A stretch of 18,659 bases of DNA from an uncultured Oscillospiraceae bacterium (GTDB taxonomy: Bacteria > Bacillota > Clostridia > Oscillospirales > Acutalibacteraceae), in NCBI GenBank assembly GCA_902478605.1, contig CABSLQ010000059.1:1-18659 (forward strand), written 5' to 3'. Under the pieces are notes generated by a model. It was not told the DNA's origin. It worked only from the letters and a program-made list of their open reading frames with translations, and ran no database searches. A program made the position numbers and the translations under genes. This document shows, piece by piece, positions 1-7,967 of the stretch (the first letter of the stretch is position 1; each line of letters starts with the position of its first letter).

Positions 1-197
1 AGCTCGCCGAAGGTGAAGCGGCGTTCCTCGCCCGCCACATTGCACCAGACGAGCGCCTCGCGCTGCGGCTCGGCGTCCGCCATAGCGTCCACCACGTCGT
101 AGGCAAAATTGAAATTGTCCGGATGATGCAGGGAAAACCCCACCAGGGTGCCGTGCTCGTTAAACTCTTCGCGGCAGAATTGTTTGTACAGTGCCAT
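1..197 (-). CDS. Acyl-CoA synthetase (AMP-dependent), N-terminal fragment cut by window edge
   Basis: The ATG at 197 opens a frame that stays open to the left edge (65 codons seen). It begins MALYKQFCREEF and contains HHPDNFNFAYDVVDA and ALVWCNVAGEERRFTFGEL. That pattern matches the N-terminus of the acetyl-/medium-chain acyl-CoA synthetase branch of the AMP-forming ligase family, which activates a carboxylic acid with ATP and CoA. The ATP and AMP binding motifs lie outside the window, so the substrate cannot be judged. A GGAAAGG ribosome binding site precedes the start. The gene follows accA by 37 bases on the same strand and appears to be the last visible member of the fatty acid synthesis operon. 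A role in activating exogenous or recycled fatty acids is inference from context. The family call rests on the N-terminal pattern only. Confidence 0.72.
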   Translation of the reverse strand, partial: MALYKQFCREEFNEHGTLVGFSLHHPDNFNFAYDVVDAMADAEPQREALVWCNVAGEERRFTFGE

Positions 198-219
198 AGT
201 GCTTTGCCTTTCCGGACGC

Positions 220-236
220 GATACCCTGCGGGTATC
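220..236 (-). other. Small stem-loop overlapping the accA stop codon
   Basis: GATACCC (220-226) pairs perfectly with GGGTATC (230-236) around a 3-base loop, and the hairpin covers the accA stop. No T-run follows on the minus strand, so it does not look like an intrinsic terminator. It may protect or process mRNA between accA and the acyl-CoA synthetase gene. Function unknown. Confidence 0.4.
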
Positions 237-1020
237 AGGCGTCCTCACACGCGCCGATCCGGCGAAACCGGTCATACCGATTCCGGAGCAGCTCCTCTAC
301 GGGAATGGTTTGCGACTGCTGCAGATGCTGCCGGAGATCCTTTTCCAGACCGGCGTATATCTCGGGGAATTCCCGGTTTTTTTCCGGAATCACCCGTTCC
401 ACAACGCCAAGCTGCCGGAGGTCCTCCGCCGTCATTTTGAGGCATTCCGCCGCTTCCTTCACCTTTTTGGGATCCTTCCAGAGAATGCTGGCGCACCCTT
501 CAGGCGAGATGACCGAATACACCGCGTTTTCGAGCATCCACACCTCGTCCGCCACCGCGAGGGCCAGGGCGCCGCCGCTGCCCCCCTCGCCGATGAAAAT
601 CGAAATCACCGGCGTGCGCAGGGTCATCATCTCCATCAGGTTTTCGGCGATGGCCTGCCCCTGCCCGCGCTCCTCTGCCCCGATGCCGCAGTAGGCACCG
701 GCCGTGTCCACAAAGCAGATCACCGGCCGGCCGAATTTCTCCGCCTGCTTCATCAGGCGCAGCGCCTTGCGGTAGCCCTCCGGGCTCGGCGCGCCGAAGT
801 TGCGGCGGATGCGTTCCTTGGTGGACATGCCCTTTTCAATGGCGATGACCGTCACCGGCCGGCCGCCCAGCCGCGCCACGCCGCCGACCACCGCGCCGTC
901 ATCGCTGAAGCGCCGGTCGCCGTGCAGCTCGATAAAATCGGTGAAGATATTCTCAATATACCGCAGGCCGGTGGGCCGCCCCTTAGCCCGTGCGGCCATC
1001 ACCTTATCGTATGCGCTCAT
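235..1020 (-). CDS. accA: Acetyl-CoA carboxylase carboxyltransferase subunit alpha
   Basis: A 261-residue protein. With AccD it forms the carboxyltransferase that moves the carboxyl group from carboxybiotin on AccB to acetyl-CoA, giving malonyl-CoA in the cytoplasm. The sequence shows the crotonase-like fold signature of AccA: FIELHGDRRFSDD near residue 30, FVDTAGAYCGIGAEERGQ near 105, and the oxyanion-hole region GEGGSGGALALAVAD near 145, followed by SVISPEGCASILWKD. The length suits the short AccA found in many Firmicutes (the E. coli protein has a longer N-terminus). The ATG at 1020 overlaps the accD stop by four bases (ATGA), which implies translational coupling and equal production of the two partners. 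It is the last acc gene of the operon. Confidence 0.97.
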   Translation of the reverse strand: MSAYDKVMAARAKGRPTGLRYIENIFTDFIELHGDRRFSDDGAVVGGVARLGGRPVTVIAIEKGMSTKERIRRNFGAPSPEGYRKALRLMKQAEKFGRPVICFVDTAGAYCGIGAEERGQGQAIAENLMEMMTLRTPVISIFIGEGGSGGALALAVADEVWMLENAVYSVISPEGCASILWKDPKKVKEAAECLKMTAEDLRQLGVVERVIPEKNREFPEIYAGLEKDLRQHLQQSQTIPVEELLRNRYDRFRRIGACEDA

Positions 1021-1880
1021 GTGTCCGCCCGCCTTTCATGAAGACTCAAAAGCTGGGCGATGGTGCGCTTCTGCTCCCGCCGCGGCACGATGCAGTCGAT
1101 GAACCCGTGCTCGAGCAGGAACTCCGCCCGCTGGAACCCCTCGGGCAGCTTTTTGTTGGTCGTCTGCTCGATGACCCGCTGTCCCGCGAAGCCGACCATC
1201 GCGCCCGGCTCGGCCATGATGATGTCGCCCTCCATCGCGAAGCTGGCGGTCACGCCGCCCGTCGTCGGATCGGTGAGCACCGTTAGATAAAAGAGGCCCG
1301 CGTCGCTGTGCCTTTTGACGGCACCGCTGACCTTGGCCATCTGCATCAGGGAGAGGATCCCCTCCTGCATGCGCGCGCCGCCCGACACGGTATAGCCCAC
1401 CACGGGCAGCCGCCGTGCGGTGGCGTATTCGAACAGGCGGGTGATCTTTTCACCCACCACCGTGCCCATCGAGCCTATCATGAACTGCGGTTCCATCACA
1501 AACAGGGCACACCGCTGGCCCCCGATGCGGACGGTGCCGCACACGACGGCCTCCTTCTCCCGGCAGGCCAGCCGGGCGTTTTCCAGCTTTTTGGTATACC
1601 CGGGAAAGGAAAGCAAATCCCGGCTTTCCAGCGCGCCGTCCCGTTCCTTAAAGGAATCCGGATCGGCCAGCAGGTGTATGCGCTGCCGCGCGTTCATGCG
1701 GAAATGATACCCGCAGGGGCAGACGCTCTGGTTGTTCCACAAATCGCTCACCGGGATATGCCGCGCGCAGGCCGGACAGGTCTTGGTCTGCACCACCGTT
1801 TCCTCGGTGGGCGGCGCGGGCACCCGCCCGCCCTTTTCCAGCTCGATATGCGGCGTTTTGAACAAGCCCAACAGCTGCAT
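1017..1880 (-). CDS. accD: Acetyl-CoA carboxylase carboxyltransferase subunit beta
   Basis: A 287-residue partner of AccA in the carboxyltransferase. It has a variable N-terminal stretch (residues 1-33), a zinc ribbon (35-56), then the carboxyltransferase domain with TGGVTASFAMEGDIIMAEPGAMVGFAG around residues 205-235. The zinc ribbon is odd: Cys35 and Cys38 form the usual CxxC, but the second pair is Cys54-Pro-Cys56, so it reads CxC where the family normally has CxxC. The start at 1880 has GGGGGA eight bases upstream, within the 3-base gap after accC. The stop overlaps the accA start. The enzyme identity is secure; whether the altered ribbon binds zinc normally is not known. Confidence 0.96.
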   Translation of the reverse strand: MQLLGLFKTPHIELEKGGRVPAPPTEETVVQTKTCPACARHIPVSDLWNNQSVCPCGYHFRMNARQRIHLLADPDSFKERDGALESRDLLSFPGYTKKLENARLACREKEAVVCGTVRIGGQRCALFVMEPQFMIGSMGTVVGEKITRLFEYATARRLPVVGYTVSGGARMQEGILSLMQMAKVSGAVKRHSDAGLFYLTVLTDPTTGGVTASFAMEGDIIMAEPGAMVGFAGQRVIEQTTNKKLPEGFQRAEFLLEHGFIDCIVPRREQKRTIAQLLSLHERRADT

Positions 1881-1883
1881 ATA

Positions 1884-3197
1884 TCATATCCCCCGCTTTG
1901 TCATAAAATCGGTGTGATAGGTGCCCGCCTTAAACGCCGGGTCACCCAGAATGTCCAGCTGCTCCTCGGTGTTGACCGGCACGCCGTTGATGATGAGCTC
2001 GCACATGGCGGATTCCATTTTGCGGATGGTTTCCTCCCTGGTGCCGGCGTGCACGATCATTTTGCCCAGCATGGGATCGTAGTAAGGCGGAACGGTGCAG
2101 CCCTGATACAGCGCGGTGTCAAAGCGCACCCATGGCCCGCCCGGCACATGCAGGAATTCCACCGTACCGCAGCCCGTCGCGTTGATGCGGCACTCGATGG
2201 CCGCCCCCTGCAGCCGGATATCCTCCTGCGTAAAATCGAGCGGAATGCCCGCCGCAATGCGGATCTGCCATTTGACGATATCCACGCCGGTGACAAATTC
2301 GGTCACCGGATGCTCCACCTGCAGGCGGGTATTCATCTCGATGAAATAGAAGTGATTCTCCTCGTCGAGCAGGAATTCCACCGTGCCGGCGTTGACATAG
2401 CCGGCCGCCTTCGCCGCCTTGGCGGCGGCCTCCATCATCGCGGCACGCAGTTCCGGCGTGATGGCGGCGCAGGGGGTTTCCTCAATGAGCTTCTGGTTGT
2501 TTTTCTGTATGGAGCATTCCCGCTCGCCCAGGCAGACCACATGCCCCTGCTCGTCGGCGAGCAGCTGCACCTCGATGTGCTTGACGGGGGACAGATATTT
2601 TTCCATATACACCCGGCCGTCGCCGAAGGCCTTGGCCGCCTCGGACGACGCGGTGAGAAAGGCATTTTCCAGCTCCTCCTCCGACCGGACGAGGCGGATG
2701 CCCTTCCCGCCGCCGCCCGCGCTCGCCTTGATGAGCACGGGATAGCCGATGCGCGCCGCCTCGGCACGCGCCTGCTCCGCCGATTCGAGCAAATCGCTGC
2801 CCGGCACGGTGGGCACGCCCGCTTCCTTCATCAAACGGCGGGCCGCGTCTTTGTCTCCCATTTTGGAGATGATCGCCGCATCGGGCCCGATGAAGGCGAT
2901 ATTCTGCTCCCGGCACCGCGCGGCAAAGGCGGCGTTCTCGGACAGAAAGCCGTAGCCCGGGTGGATCGCCTGCGCCCCGGTGGACAGGGCGGCGCTGAGA
3001 ATATTCTGCTGATTGAGATAGCTGTCGGCCGACGCGGGCCCGCCCACGCACACCCGTTCGTCCGCAAGCGCCGTGTGGAGCGCCTCCACATCCGCCTCGG
3101 AATACACCGCGACGGTGGCGATGCCCATCTCCTTGCAGGCGCGGATAATGCGCACGGCGATTTCGCCGCGGTTGGCAATCAGAATCTTGGAGAACAC
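1884..3197 (-). CDS. accC: Acetyl-CoA carboxylase biotin carboxylase subunit
   Basis: A 437-residue ATP-grasp enzyme that carboxylates the biotin on AccB using bicarbonate and ATP. Visible motifs: KILIANRGEIAVRIIRA at the N-terminus, the glycine-rich ATP lid KASAGGGGKGIRLV (157-170), QKNNQKLIEETP (231-242), the metal and ATP site FIEMNTRLQVEHPVTE (285-300), and the catalytic Arg337 in ECRINA. Directly after ECRINA the family normally has EDP followed by about eight residues ending in PG. Here the text goes straight to TGCGTVEFLHVPGG, a loss of roughly 8-10 residues, which also explains the length below the usual 445-450. The start is GTG at 3197, with AGGGGG overlapping the end of fabZ. All other catalytic motifs look intact. 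Confidence 0.96.
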   Translation of the reverse strand: MFSKILIANRGEIAVRIIRACKEMGIATVAVYSEADVEALHTALADERVCVGGPASADSYLNQQNILSAALSTGAQAIHPGYGFLSENAAFAARCREQNIAFIGPDAAIISKMGDKDAARRLMKEAGVPTVPGSDLLESAEQARAEAARIGYPVLIKASAGGGGKGIRLVRSEEELENAFLTASSEAAKAFGDGRVYMEKYLSPVKHIEVQLLADEQGHVVCLGERECSIQKNNQKLIEETPCAAITPELRAAMMEAAAKAAKAAGYVNAGTVEFLLDEENHFYFIEMNTRLQVEHPVTEFVTGVDIVKWQIRIAAGIPLDFTQEDIRLQGAAIECRINATGCGTVEFLHVPGGPWVRFDTALYQGCTVPPYYDPMLGKMIVHAGTREETIRKMESAMCELIINGVPVNTEEQLDILGDPAFKAGTYHTDFMTKRGI

Positions 3198-3204
3198 GGG
3201 CGCT

Positions 3205-3621
3205 TTACCCCCTTACCAGCGCAAAGGAGAAATCCGCCGAAACGCAGAGCTTGCCGTCCACATACCCTTTGCCGCTGCAGAAATAAAACATCGCTTTGGA
3301 TTTGGTCACCACGCACTCGGTTTCAAACAGGTCGCCCGGGCGCACGGGATTTTTGAAGCGCACCTTGTCGAGACTGGAAAAGAAGGGGGTCGCCCCCTCG
3401 GCCGCCCCCTCGGCGAGCAGCACGCAGGCCGACTGGGCCATGATTTCGCAGAGAATCACGCCCGGCACCACCGGATTGCCCGGGAAATGGCCCTTCAAAA
3501 ACCATTCGTCGCCCTGGATGCGCTTGCGTCCGTGGGCGACCCCGTCGATCACCTCGGCCTCGTCGATGAGCAGCATATTGTCCCGATGGGGCAGAATGCC
3601 CATGATTTGCTCTTTATTCAT
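3205..3621 (-). CDS. fabZ: 3-hydroxyacyl-ACP dehydratase FabZ
   Basis: A 138-residue hot-dog fold dehydratase that removes water from 3-hydroxyacyl-ACP to give trans-2-enoyl-ACP in each elongation cycle. The N-terminal motif MGILPHRDNMLLID and the active-site block GHFPGNPVVPGVILCEIMAQ are clear; the catalytic pair is His45 and Glu59. Length and motifs are typical of the family. The start at 3621 sits nine bases after the accB stop, and the ribosome binding site GGAGG overlaps that stop. It lies between accB and accC, exactly as in the streptococcal operon. No fabM or fabA isomerase is visible nearby, so how unsaturated acids are made is not shown here. Confidence 0.97.
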   Translation of the reverse strand: MNKEQIMGILPHRDNMLLIDEAEVIDGVAHGRKRIQGDEWFLKGHFPGNPVVPGVILCEIMAQSACVLLAEGAAEGATPFFSSLDKVRFKNPVRPGDLFETECVVTKSKAMFYFCSGKGYVDGKLCVSADFSFALVRG

Positions 3622-3630
3622 GGTTTCCTC

Positions 3631-4068
3631 CTACTTCAGCCGGAACAGCGGCTGTCCGAACTCCACGACCTGCCCGTTCTGGACACAGACGGCGGCGATT
3701 TCGCCGTCCTCCTCCGCCGTGATTTCGTTCATCAGCTTCATGGCCTCGATGATGCAGACCACGTCGCCCTTTTTGACCGTGTCCCCTACCGCCACATACG
3801 GCTTCGCCTCGGGAGAGGGGGCCAGGTACAGCATGCCCACCATCGGCGCGTCTATCGTTTTGCCGGCCGGTTTCGTCTCCAGGACGGGCGCAATCTCGGC
3901 CGCCGTTTCGGCCTGCGCCTCCTGTCGGAGAACCGCTGCCGGCGCCGGGGCGGCCGCTGTGCCGCCCATGACGAGCCGGAGCGTTTCCCCGTCCTTTGTC
4001 CATTCGAGGCTGGTAAGCCCGCTCGCTTTCATAATGCCGGCGAGTTGTTCAATTTCCTGAATCTCCAT
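3631..4068 (-). CDS. accB: Biotin carboxyl carrier protein of acetyl-CoA carboxylase
   Basis: A 145-residue carrier that holds the biotin shuttled between AccC and the AccA/AccD carboxyltransferase. The N-terminal helix region (MEIQEIEQLAGIM) is followed by an Ala/Pro/Glu-rich flexible linker (about 38-70) and the C-terminal biotinyl domain. The biotin attachment motif EAMKLMNE places the modified lysine at residue 111. A longer open frame extends upstream to 4227 but overlaps fabF and does not resemble the family. The ATG at 4068 with AGGGG upstream is therefore chosen. It follows fabF by 41 bases. Confidence 0.96.
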   Translation of the reverse strand: MEIQEIEQLAGIMKASGLTSLEWTKDGETLRLVMGGTAAAPAPAAVLRQEAQAETAAEIAPVLETKPAGKTIDAPMVGMLYLAPSPEAKPYVAVGDTVKKGDVVCIIEAMKLMNEITAEEDGEIAAVCVQNGQVVEFGQPLFRLK

Positions 4069-4109
4069 GTGGTGAAAGCCCCTTTCTGTATGCAGAAACG
4101 CCGCGGCTG

Positions 4110-5342
4110 TTATTCCGCTTTGGTGAAGGCCAGGCAGGCGTTGTGCCCGCCGAAGCCGAGCGACACGGACAGCGCCATATCGAGCGCCGCCTGCCGCGCC
4201 GTGTTGGGCACGTAATCGAGATCGCATTCCGGATCCGGTTCCACATACCCGATGGTGGGCGGCACAATGCCTTCGTGCAGGGCGAGCACCGCCGCGATGG
4301 CCTCCACCGCCCCGGCGGCGCCGAGCATGTGCCCGGTCATCGATTTGGTGGAACTGATGAGCACCCGGCCGGCGTCTTCGCCGAACACCCGCTTGACGGC
4401 GAGCGTTTCGGCTTTGTCGTTGAGCGGTGTACTCGTGCCGTGGGCGTTGAGATAGATGCGCGCCGCATCGGGCCGCACGCCCGCTTCCTCCATCGCGTCC
4501 CGGATGGCGCGTGCGCCGCCCTCGGCATCGGGGTGGGGCGCCGTCACGTGATAGGCGTCGCAGGTGCAGCCGTAGCCGCCAAGCTCCGCATACATTACGG
4601 CGCCGCGCGCCTTGGCGTGTTCGTATTCCTCGAGCACGAGCGCCCCCGCGCCCTCGCCCATGACGAAGCCGCTGCGCCGTTTGTCAAAGGGAATAGAGGC
4701 GGCCGCCGGATCGGCGCTGGTCGTCAGGGCCATGCAGTTGATGAAGCCCGCAAAGCCGAGCGGCGTAATCGCCGCTTCCGAGCCGCCCGCGATGATGGCG
4801 TCGGCATACCCGTACCGAATCGCGCGGAACGCCTCGCCGATTTCGTTGGTTCCCGTGGCGCAGGCGGTCACCACCGGCAGGCAGGGGCCCGTCGCACCGA
4901 AGCGGATGGCGATGTTGCCCGCGGCGATGTTGGCGATCATCATGGGGATAAAGTGGGGGGACACCCGCCGCGGCCCCTTTTCGAGCAGCTTCTCGTGCTC
5001 GGCGGCCAGCGTCTGGAAGCCGCCGATGCCCGACCCGACATACACGCCGAGCCGCTCGGGCGCTATTTTGCCCGCCAGGCCGCTGTCCTCCATTGCCTGG
5101 CAGGCGGCCGCCATCGCGTACTGCACGAAGGGGTCCGTTTTGCGGATTTCCGTCTTTTCCATGTACAGCGCCGGGTCGAAGTCCTTGACCTCGGCCGCCA
5201 GCGTGGCTTTATATTCCGATGCATCGAACCGGGTGACCGGTGCGATGCCGTTTTTTCCCGATTTTAGACCCTCCCAAAAGGCGGGTACGTCGTTGCCGAT
5301 GGGGGTAACGGCCCCCATGCCGGTTACTACTACGCGTCTCAT
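4110..5342 (-). CDS. fabF: Beta-ketoacyl-ACP synthase II
   Basis: A 410-residue condensing enzyme that elongates acyl-ACP with malonyl-ACP. It opens with RRVVVTGMGAVTPIG and carries the thiolase-fold catalytic triad: Cys161 in VTACATGTNEIG, His301 in NAHGTSTPLND, and His338 in GHMLGAAGAVEAI. The C-terminal LGFGGHNACLAF block is also typical. An in-frame ATG lies nine bases upstream at 5351, but it directly abuts the ribosome binding site (GGAAAGGA), so the ATG at 5342 with proper spacing is preferred. Length matches the family. It follows fabG by 24 bases in the operon. Confidence 0.97.
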   Translation of the reverse strand: MRRVVVTGMGAVTPIGNDVPAFWEGLKSGKNGIAPVTRFDASEYKATLAAEVKDFDPALYMEKTEIRKTDPFVQYAMAAACQAMEDSGLAGKIAPERLGVYVGSGIGGFQTLAAEHEKLLEKGPRRVSPHFIPMMIANIAAGNIAIRFGATGPCLPVVTACATGTNEIGEAFRAIRYGYADAIIAGGSEAAITPLGFAGFINCMALTTSADPAAASIPFDKRRSGFVMGEGAGALVLEEYEHAKARGAVMYAELGGYGCTCDAYHVTAPHPDAEGGARAIRDAMEEAGVRPDAARIYLNAHGTSTPLNDKAETLAVKRVFGEDAGRVLISSTKSMTGHMLGAAGAVEAIAAVLALHEGIVPPTIGYVEPDPECDLDYVPNTARQAALDMALSVSLGFGGHNACLAFTKAE

Positions 5343-5366
5343 GGTACACATTCCTTTCCAAGCCGG

Positions 5367-6101
5367 TTATATCGCCAGTCCGCCGTCCACGCGGATAACC
5401 TCGCCGGTGATGTAGTCGCCGCCCGGTCCCGCGAGAAAAACCGCCAGCGCCGCCACGTCCTCCGGCCGGCCGGGCCGGCCCAGCGGGATCTGCGCAAGCA
5501 GGCCGTTTTCCTTATCGAGATCGGCGGTCATATCGGTGTCGATGAAACCGGGCGCAATGGCGTTGCAGCAGATGCCGCGCCCCGCCAGCTCGCGGGCCGT
5601 TGCTTTGGTCAGGCCGATGATGCCCGCCTTGGAAGCGGAATAGTTCGCCTGTCCTGCGTTGCCCATGATGCCTGAAACCGAGCTGATATTGATAATTTTA
5701 CCCGCGCGTTTGCGCACAAAGCCGGGATAGCAGTGCTTGATAAAGTTAAAGCAGCCCTTCAGGTTGGTATCCACCACCCGATCGAAATCCTCTTCCTTCA
5801 TGGAAAAGATCAGCCCGTCCTTGGTGATGCCCGCATTGTTGACGAGAATATCCACACCGCCGCATTCTTTGGTCACGGCGGCCACCGTCTGCTTCACCTG
5901 GTCAAAGTCCGCCGCGTCGCACTGATAGGCAGCGGCGCGCACACCGAGAGCCTCCGCCTCGCGGCAGACCTCCTCCGCCTTATCCTGCCGGCCGGCGTAT
6001 ACCACCGCGATGTCGGCGCCTGCCCCGGCGAGTCCGAGCGCAATGGCCCGGCCGATCCCGCGGGATCCGCCCGTAACCAGCGCCACCTTACCCTTCAGCA
6101 T
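5367..6101 (-). CDS. fabG: 3-oxoacyl-ACP reductase FabG
   Basis: A 244-residue short-chain dehydrogenase that uses NADPH to reduce 3-oxoacyl-ACP. It shows the cofactor motif TGGSRGIGRAIA (10-21), NNAG (88-91) and the catalytic Ser141, Tyr154 and Lys158 (ISSVSG; YSASK), with the C-terminal ITGEVIRVDGGLAI. The frame is open further upstream to 6128, but AAGGAGG sits eight bases before the ATG at 6101, which fixes the start. The gene follows fabD by 16 bases, and its ribosome binding site lies just after the fabD stop. Its place between fabD and fabF supports FabG rather than another short-chain dehydrogenase. Confidence 0.96.
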   Translation of the reverse strand: MLKGKVALVTGGSRGIGRAIALGLAGAGADIAVVYAGRQDKAEEVCREAEALGVRAAAYQCDAADFDQVKQTVAAVTKECGGVDILVNNAGITKDGLIFSMKEEDFDRVVDTNLKGCFNFIKHCYPGFVRKRAGKIINISSVSGIMGNAGQANYSASKAGIIGLTKATARELAGRGICCNAIAPGFIDTDMTADLDKENGLLAQIPLGRPGRPEDVAALAVFLAGPGGDYITGEVIRVDGGLAI

Positions 6102-6117
6102 GTCCGTTTCCTCCTTA

Positions 6118-7032
6118 TTAACCGGCAAGCGCCGTCACCGCGGCACGCAGGCTCTCCTCGTCCTCCACCTGGAGGACCGCCGCCTCGGGCGCAATCTTGC
6201 GGATGAGACCGCACAGCGTTTTGCCCGGGCCCACCTCCACAAAGGTGTCAATGCCCGCCGCGCACATATTCTCCACTGTCTCCTGCCAGCGCACCGGGCT
6301 TTTCACCTGCCGCTCGAGCAGCGCCGGGATATCCCCGTCATAGGGGCGGCCCGTCACGTTGGCGTACAGCGCCAGCTGCGGTGCGCCGACGGCGAAACCG
6401 CGCAGCGCCTCGCCGAATTCAGCCGCCGCCCCCTCCATGAAGGGAGAGTGGAAGCCGCCGCCGACCGCCAGCGGGATCGCCTTGCCGCCCGCTTCCTTTA
6501 CGTCGGCCTTGAACCGTTCCAGCTCCGCTTTATCCCCCGCCACGACCAGCTGGCCGGGGCAGTTGTAGTTGACCGGATACACGGCGGTATACCGGGCGCA
6601 CAGCCCTTCCACCGCCGCGTTGTCCAGCTTGACCACCGCGGCCATCGCCGCATCGGTGTGTTCCGCCGCCTTTTGCATGGCGGCGGCGCGGGCGCATACG
6701 AGGCGGAAGCCCTCTTCCGCGCTCACCGCCCCCGAAAAGGCCAGCGCCGCGATTTCGCCAAGCGAAAAGCCCGCCGCGGCCGCCGGCGTGATGCCCGCTT
6801 CCCGCAGGGCCTCCGCCGCCGCGAGATCCACGCAGTACAGGCAGGGCTGGGTGTTGACCGTAACGGTCAGCTCCTCCTTGGTGCCCGCAAAGCACTGCGG
6901 CAGGGTGCCGGGGCGGATGCCTTCCGCCATGTCGAACACCGCCCGCGCCGCCGCGCTCGTGTCATAGAGGGACTTGCCCATGCCGGGATACTGCGCCCCC
7001 TGGCCGGCAAATACAAACGCTATTTTACCCAT
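6118..7032 (-). CDS. fabD: Malonyl-CoA:ACP transacylase
   Basis: A 304-residue acyltransferase that moves malonyl from CoA to AcpP. It starts with IAFVFAGQGAQYPGMG. The nucleophile elbow reads AGFSLGEIAAL with Ser90; most family members have GHSxGE, so Phe89 replaces the usual His. Arg115 (CARAAAMQ) and the catalytic His195 (GGGFHSPFM) are present. Its start overlaps the end of fabK by 13 bases, and a GGAG lies seven bases ahead of it inside fabK, so translation is likely coupled. Length is normal. Confidence 0.96.
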   Translation of the reverse strand: MGKIAFVFAGQGAQYPGMGKSLYDTSAAARAVFDMAEGIRPGTLPQCFAGTKEELTVTVNTQPCLYCVDLAAAEALREAGITPAAAAGFSLGEIAALAFSGAVSAEEGFRLVCARAAAMQKAAEHTDAAMAAVVKLDNAAVEGLCARYTAVYPVNYNCPGQLVVAGDKAELERFKADVKEAGGKAIPLAVGGGFHSPFMEGAAAEFGEALRGFAVGAPQLALYANVTGRPYDGDIPALLERQVKSPVRWQETVENMCAAGIDTFVEVGPGKTLCGLIRKIAPEAAVLQVEDEESLRAAVTALAG

Positions 7033-7964
7033 TTTGTCGCTCCGTTCAGCACCGTCTCGGCCTCTTCAAAGATCTCCTTGATGATGTCGGCCGCCGGCTG
7101 TTCCTTTTTGACGATGGCGGCGATTTGCCCCGCGAGGAAGGAGCCGGTCTTTTCGTCCCCTTCCACCGCCGCGCGGTAGAGGGAGCCGTTGCCCATCGCT
7201 TCGAGCTCCTCGTCCGAGATGGACGAATACTCCGCCTTGAAATACGCCCGCGAAAAGGGGTTTTTCAGGCTGCGCACCGGGTGGCCGAGCCGCTTGCCCG
7301 TGGTGATGGTGGCGATGTCGTTGGCCGCGAGCACCTTGTTTTTGTAGTTCTGGTGGACCGAGCATTCCTCCGCCACCAGGAACCGGGTGCCCAGCTGCAC
7401 CCCCACGGCGCCGAGCATGAAGGCCGCGGCCACGCCGCGCCCGTCGCCGATGCCCCCCGCCGCGATAACGGGCACATCCACCGCGTCCACAATCTGCGGC
7501 GTGAGCACCATGGTGGTCAGCTCGCCGATGTGGCCGCCCGATTCGCCGCCTTCCGCGATGACCGCCGCGGCGCCCGACCGGGTCACCAGCTTGGCCACCG
7601 CGACCGAGGCGACCACGGGGATCACCTTGATGCCCGCCGCCAGCCACGCCTTCATGTATTTGGAGGGATTGCCCGCGCCGGTGGTGATCACCGGCACCTT
7701 TTCCTCGGCCAGCAGGGCCGCCACCTCTTCCACATGGGGGCTCATCAGCATGACGTTGACGCCGAAGGGCTTATCGGTCAGCTCACGGCAGAGGCGGATC
7801 TGCTCGCGCAGATAGTCGCTGCCCGCGTTCATGGCCGAAATGATGCCCAGCCCGCCGCCGTTCGACACGGCGGCGGCCAGCTTGGCGTCGGCAATCCACG
7901 CCATGCCGCCCTGAAAAATGGGATACTGTATCCCGAGCAGTTCACAAATCGGAGTGTGTATCAT
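7020..7964 (-). CDS. fabK: Enoyl-ACP reductase II (FMN-dependent)
   Basis: A 314-residue flavoprotein of the nitronate monooxygenase/FabK TIM-barrel family. It performs the last reduction of each elongation cycle, turning enoyl-ACP into acyl-ACP. The N-terminus ICELLGIQYPIFQGGMAWIAD, the GGLGIISAMNAGSDYLR block and AEGGESGGHIGELTT with His145 are the FabK pattern; AAGGIGDGRGVAAAFMLGA is the FMN phosphate site. Position directly between acpP and fabD separates it from 2-nitropropane dioxygenase relatives. It starts three bases after the acpP stop with no strong ribosome binding site, so coupling to acpP is likely. No fabI or fabL is in view. FabK-type enzymes are known to be insensitive to triclosan. 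Confidence 0.95.
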   Translation of the reverse strand: MIHTPICELLGIQYPIFQGGMAWIADAKLAAAVSNGGGLGIISAMNAGSDYLREQIRLCRELTDKPFGVNVMLMSPHVEEVAALLAEEKVPVITTGAGNPSKYMKAWLAAGIKVIPVVASVAVAKLVTRSGAAAVIAEGGESGGHIGELTTMVLTPQIVDAVDVPVIAAGGIGDGRGVAAAFMLGAVGVQLGTRFLVAEECSVHQNYKNKVLAANDIATITTGKRLGHPVRSLKNPFSRAYFKAEYSSISDEELEAMGNGSLYRAAVEGDEKTGSFLAGQIAAIVKKEQPAADIIKEIFEEAETVLNGATKWVK

Positions 7965-7967
7965 AGC

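Noticed and set aside
220..236. Terminator at the end of accA
   Set aside because: The 7-bp hairpin overlaps the stop codon and lacks a T-run, and a gene with a good binding site follows within 37 bases.
1308..3356. Plus-strand 682-codon open frame opposite accC and accD
   Set aside because: It is His/Arg/Gly-rich shadow reading of GC-rich genes on the other strand, with no domain pattern or binding site.
4069..4227. N-terminal extension of AccB by 53 residues
   Set aside because: It would overlap the end of fabF, is Arg-rich and unlike the family; the ATG at 4068 gives a normal biotin carrier.
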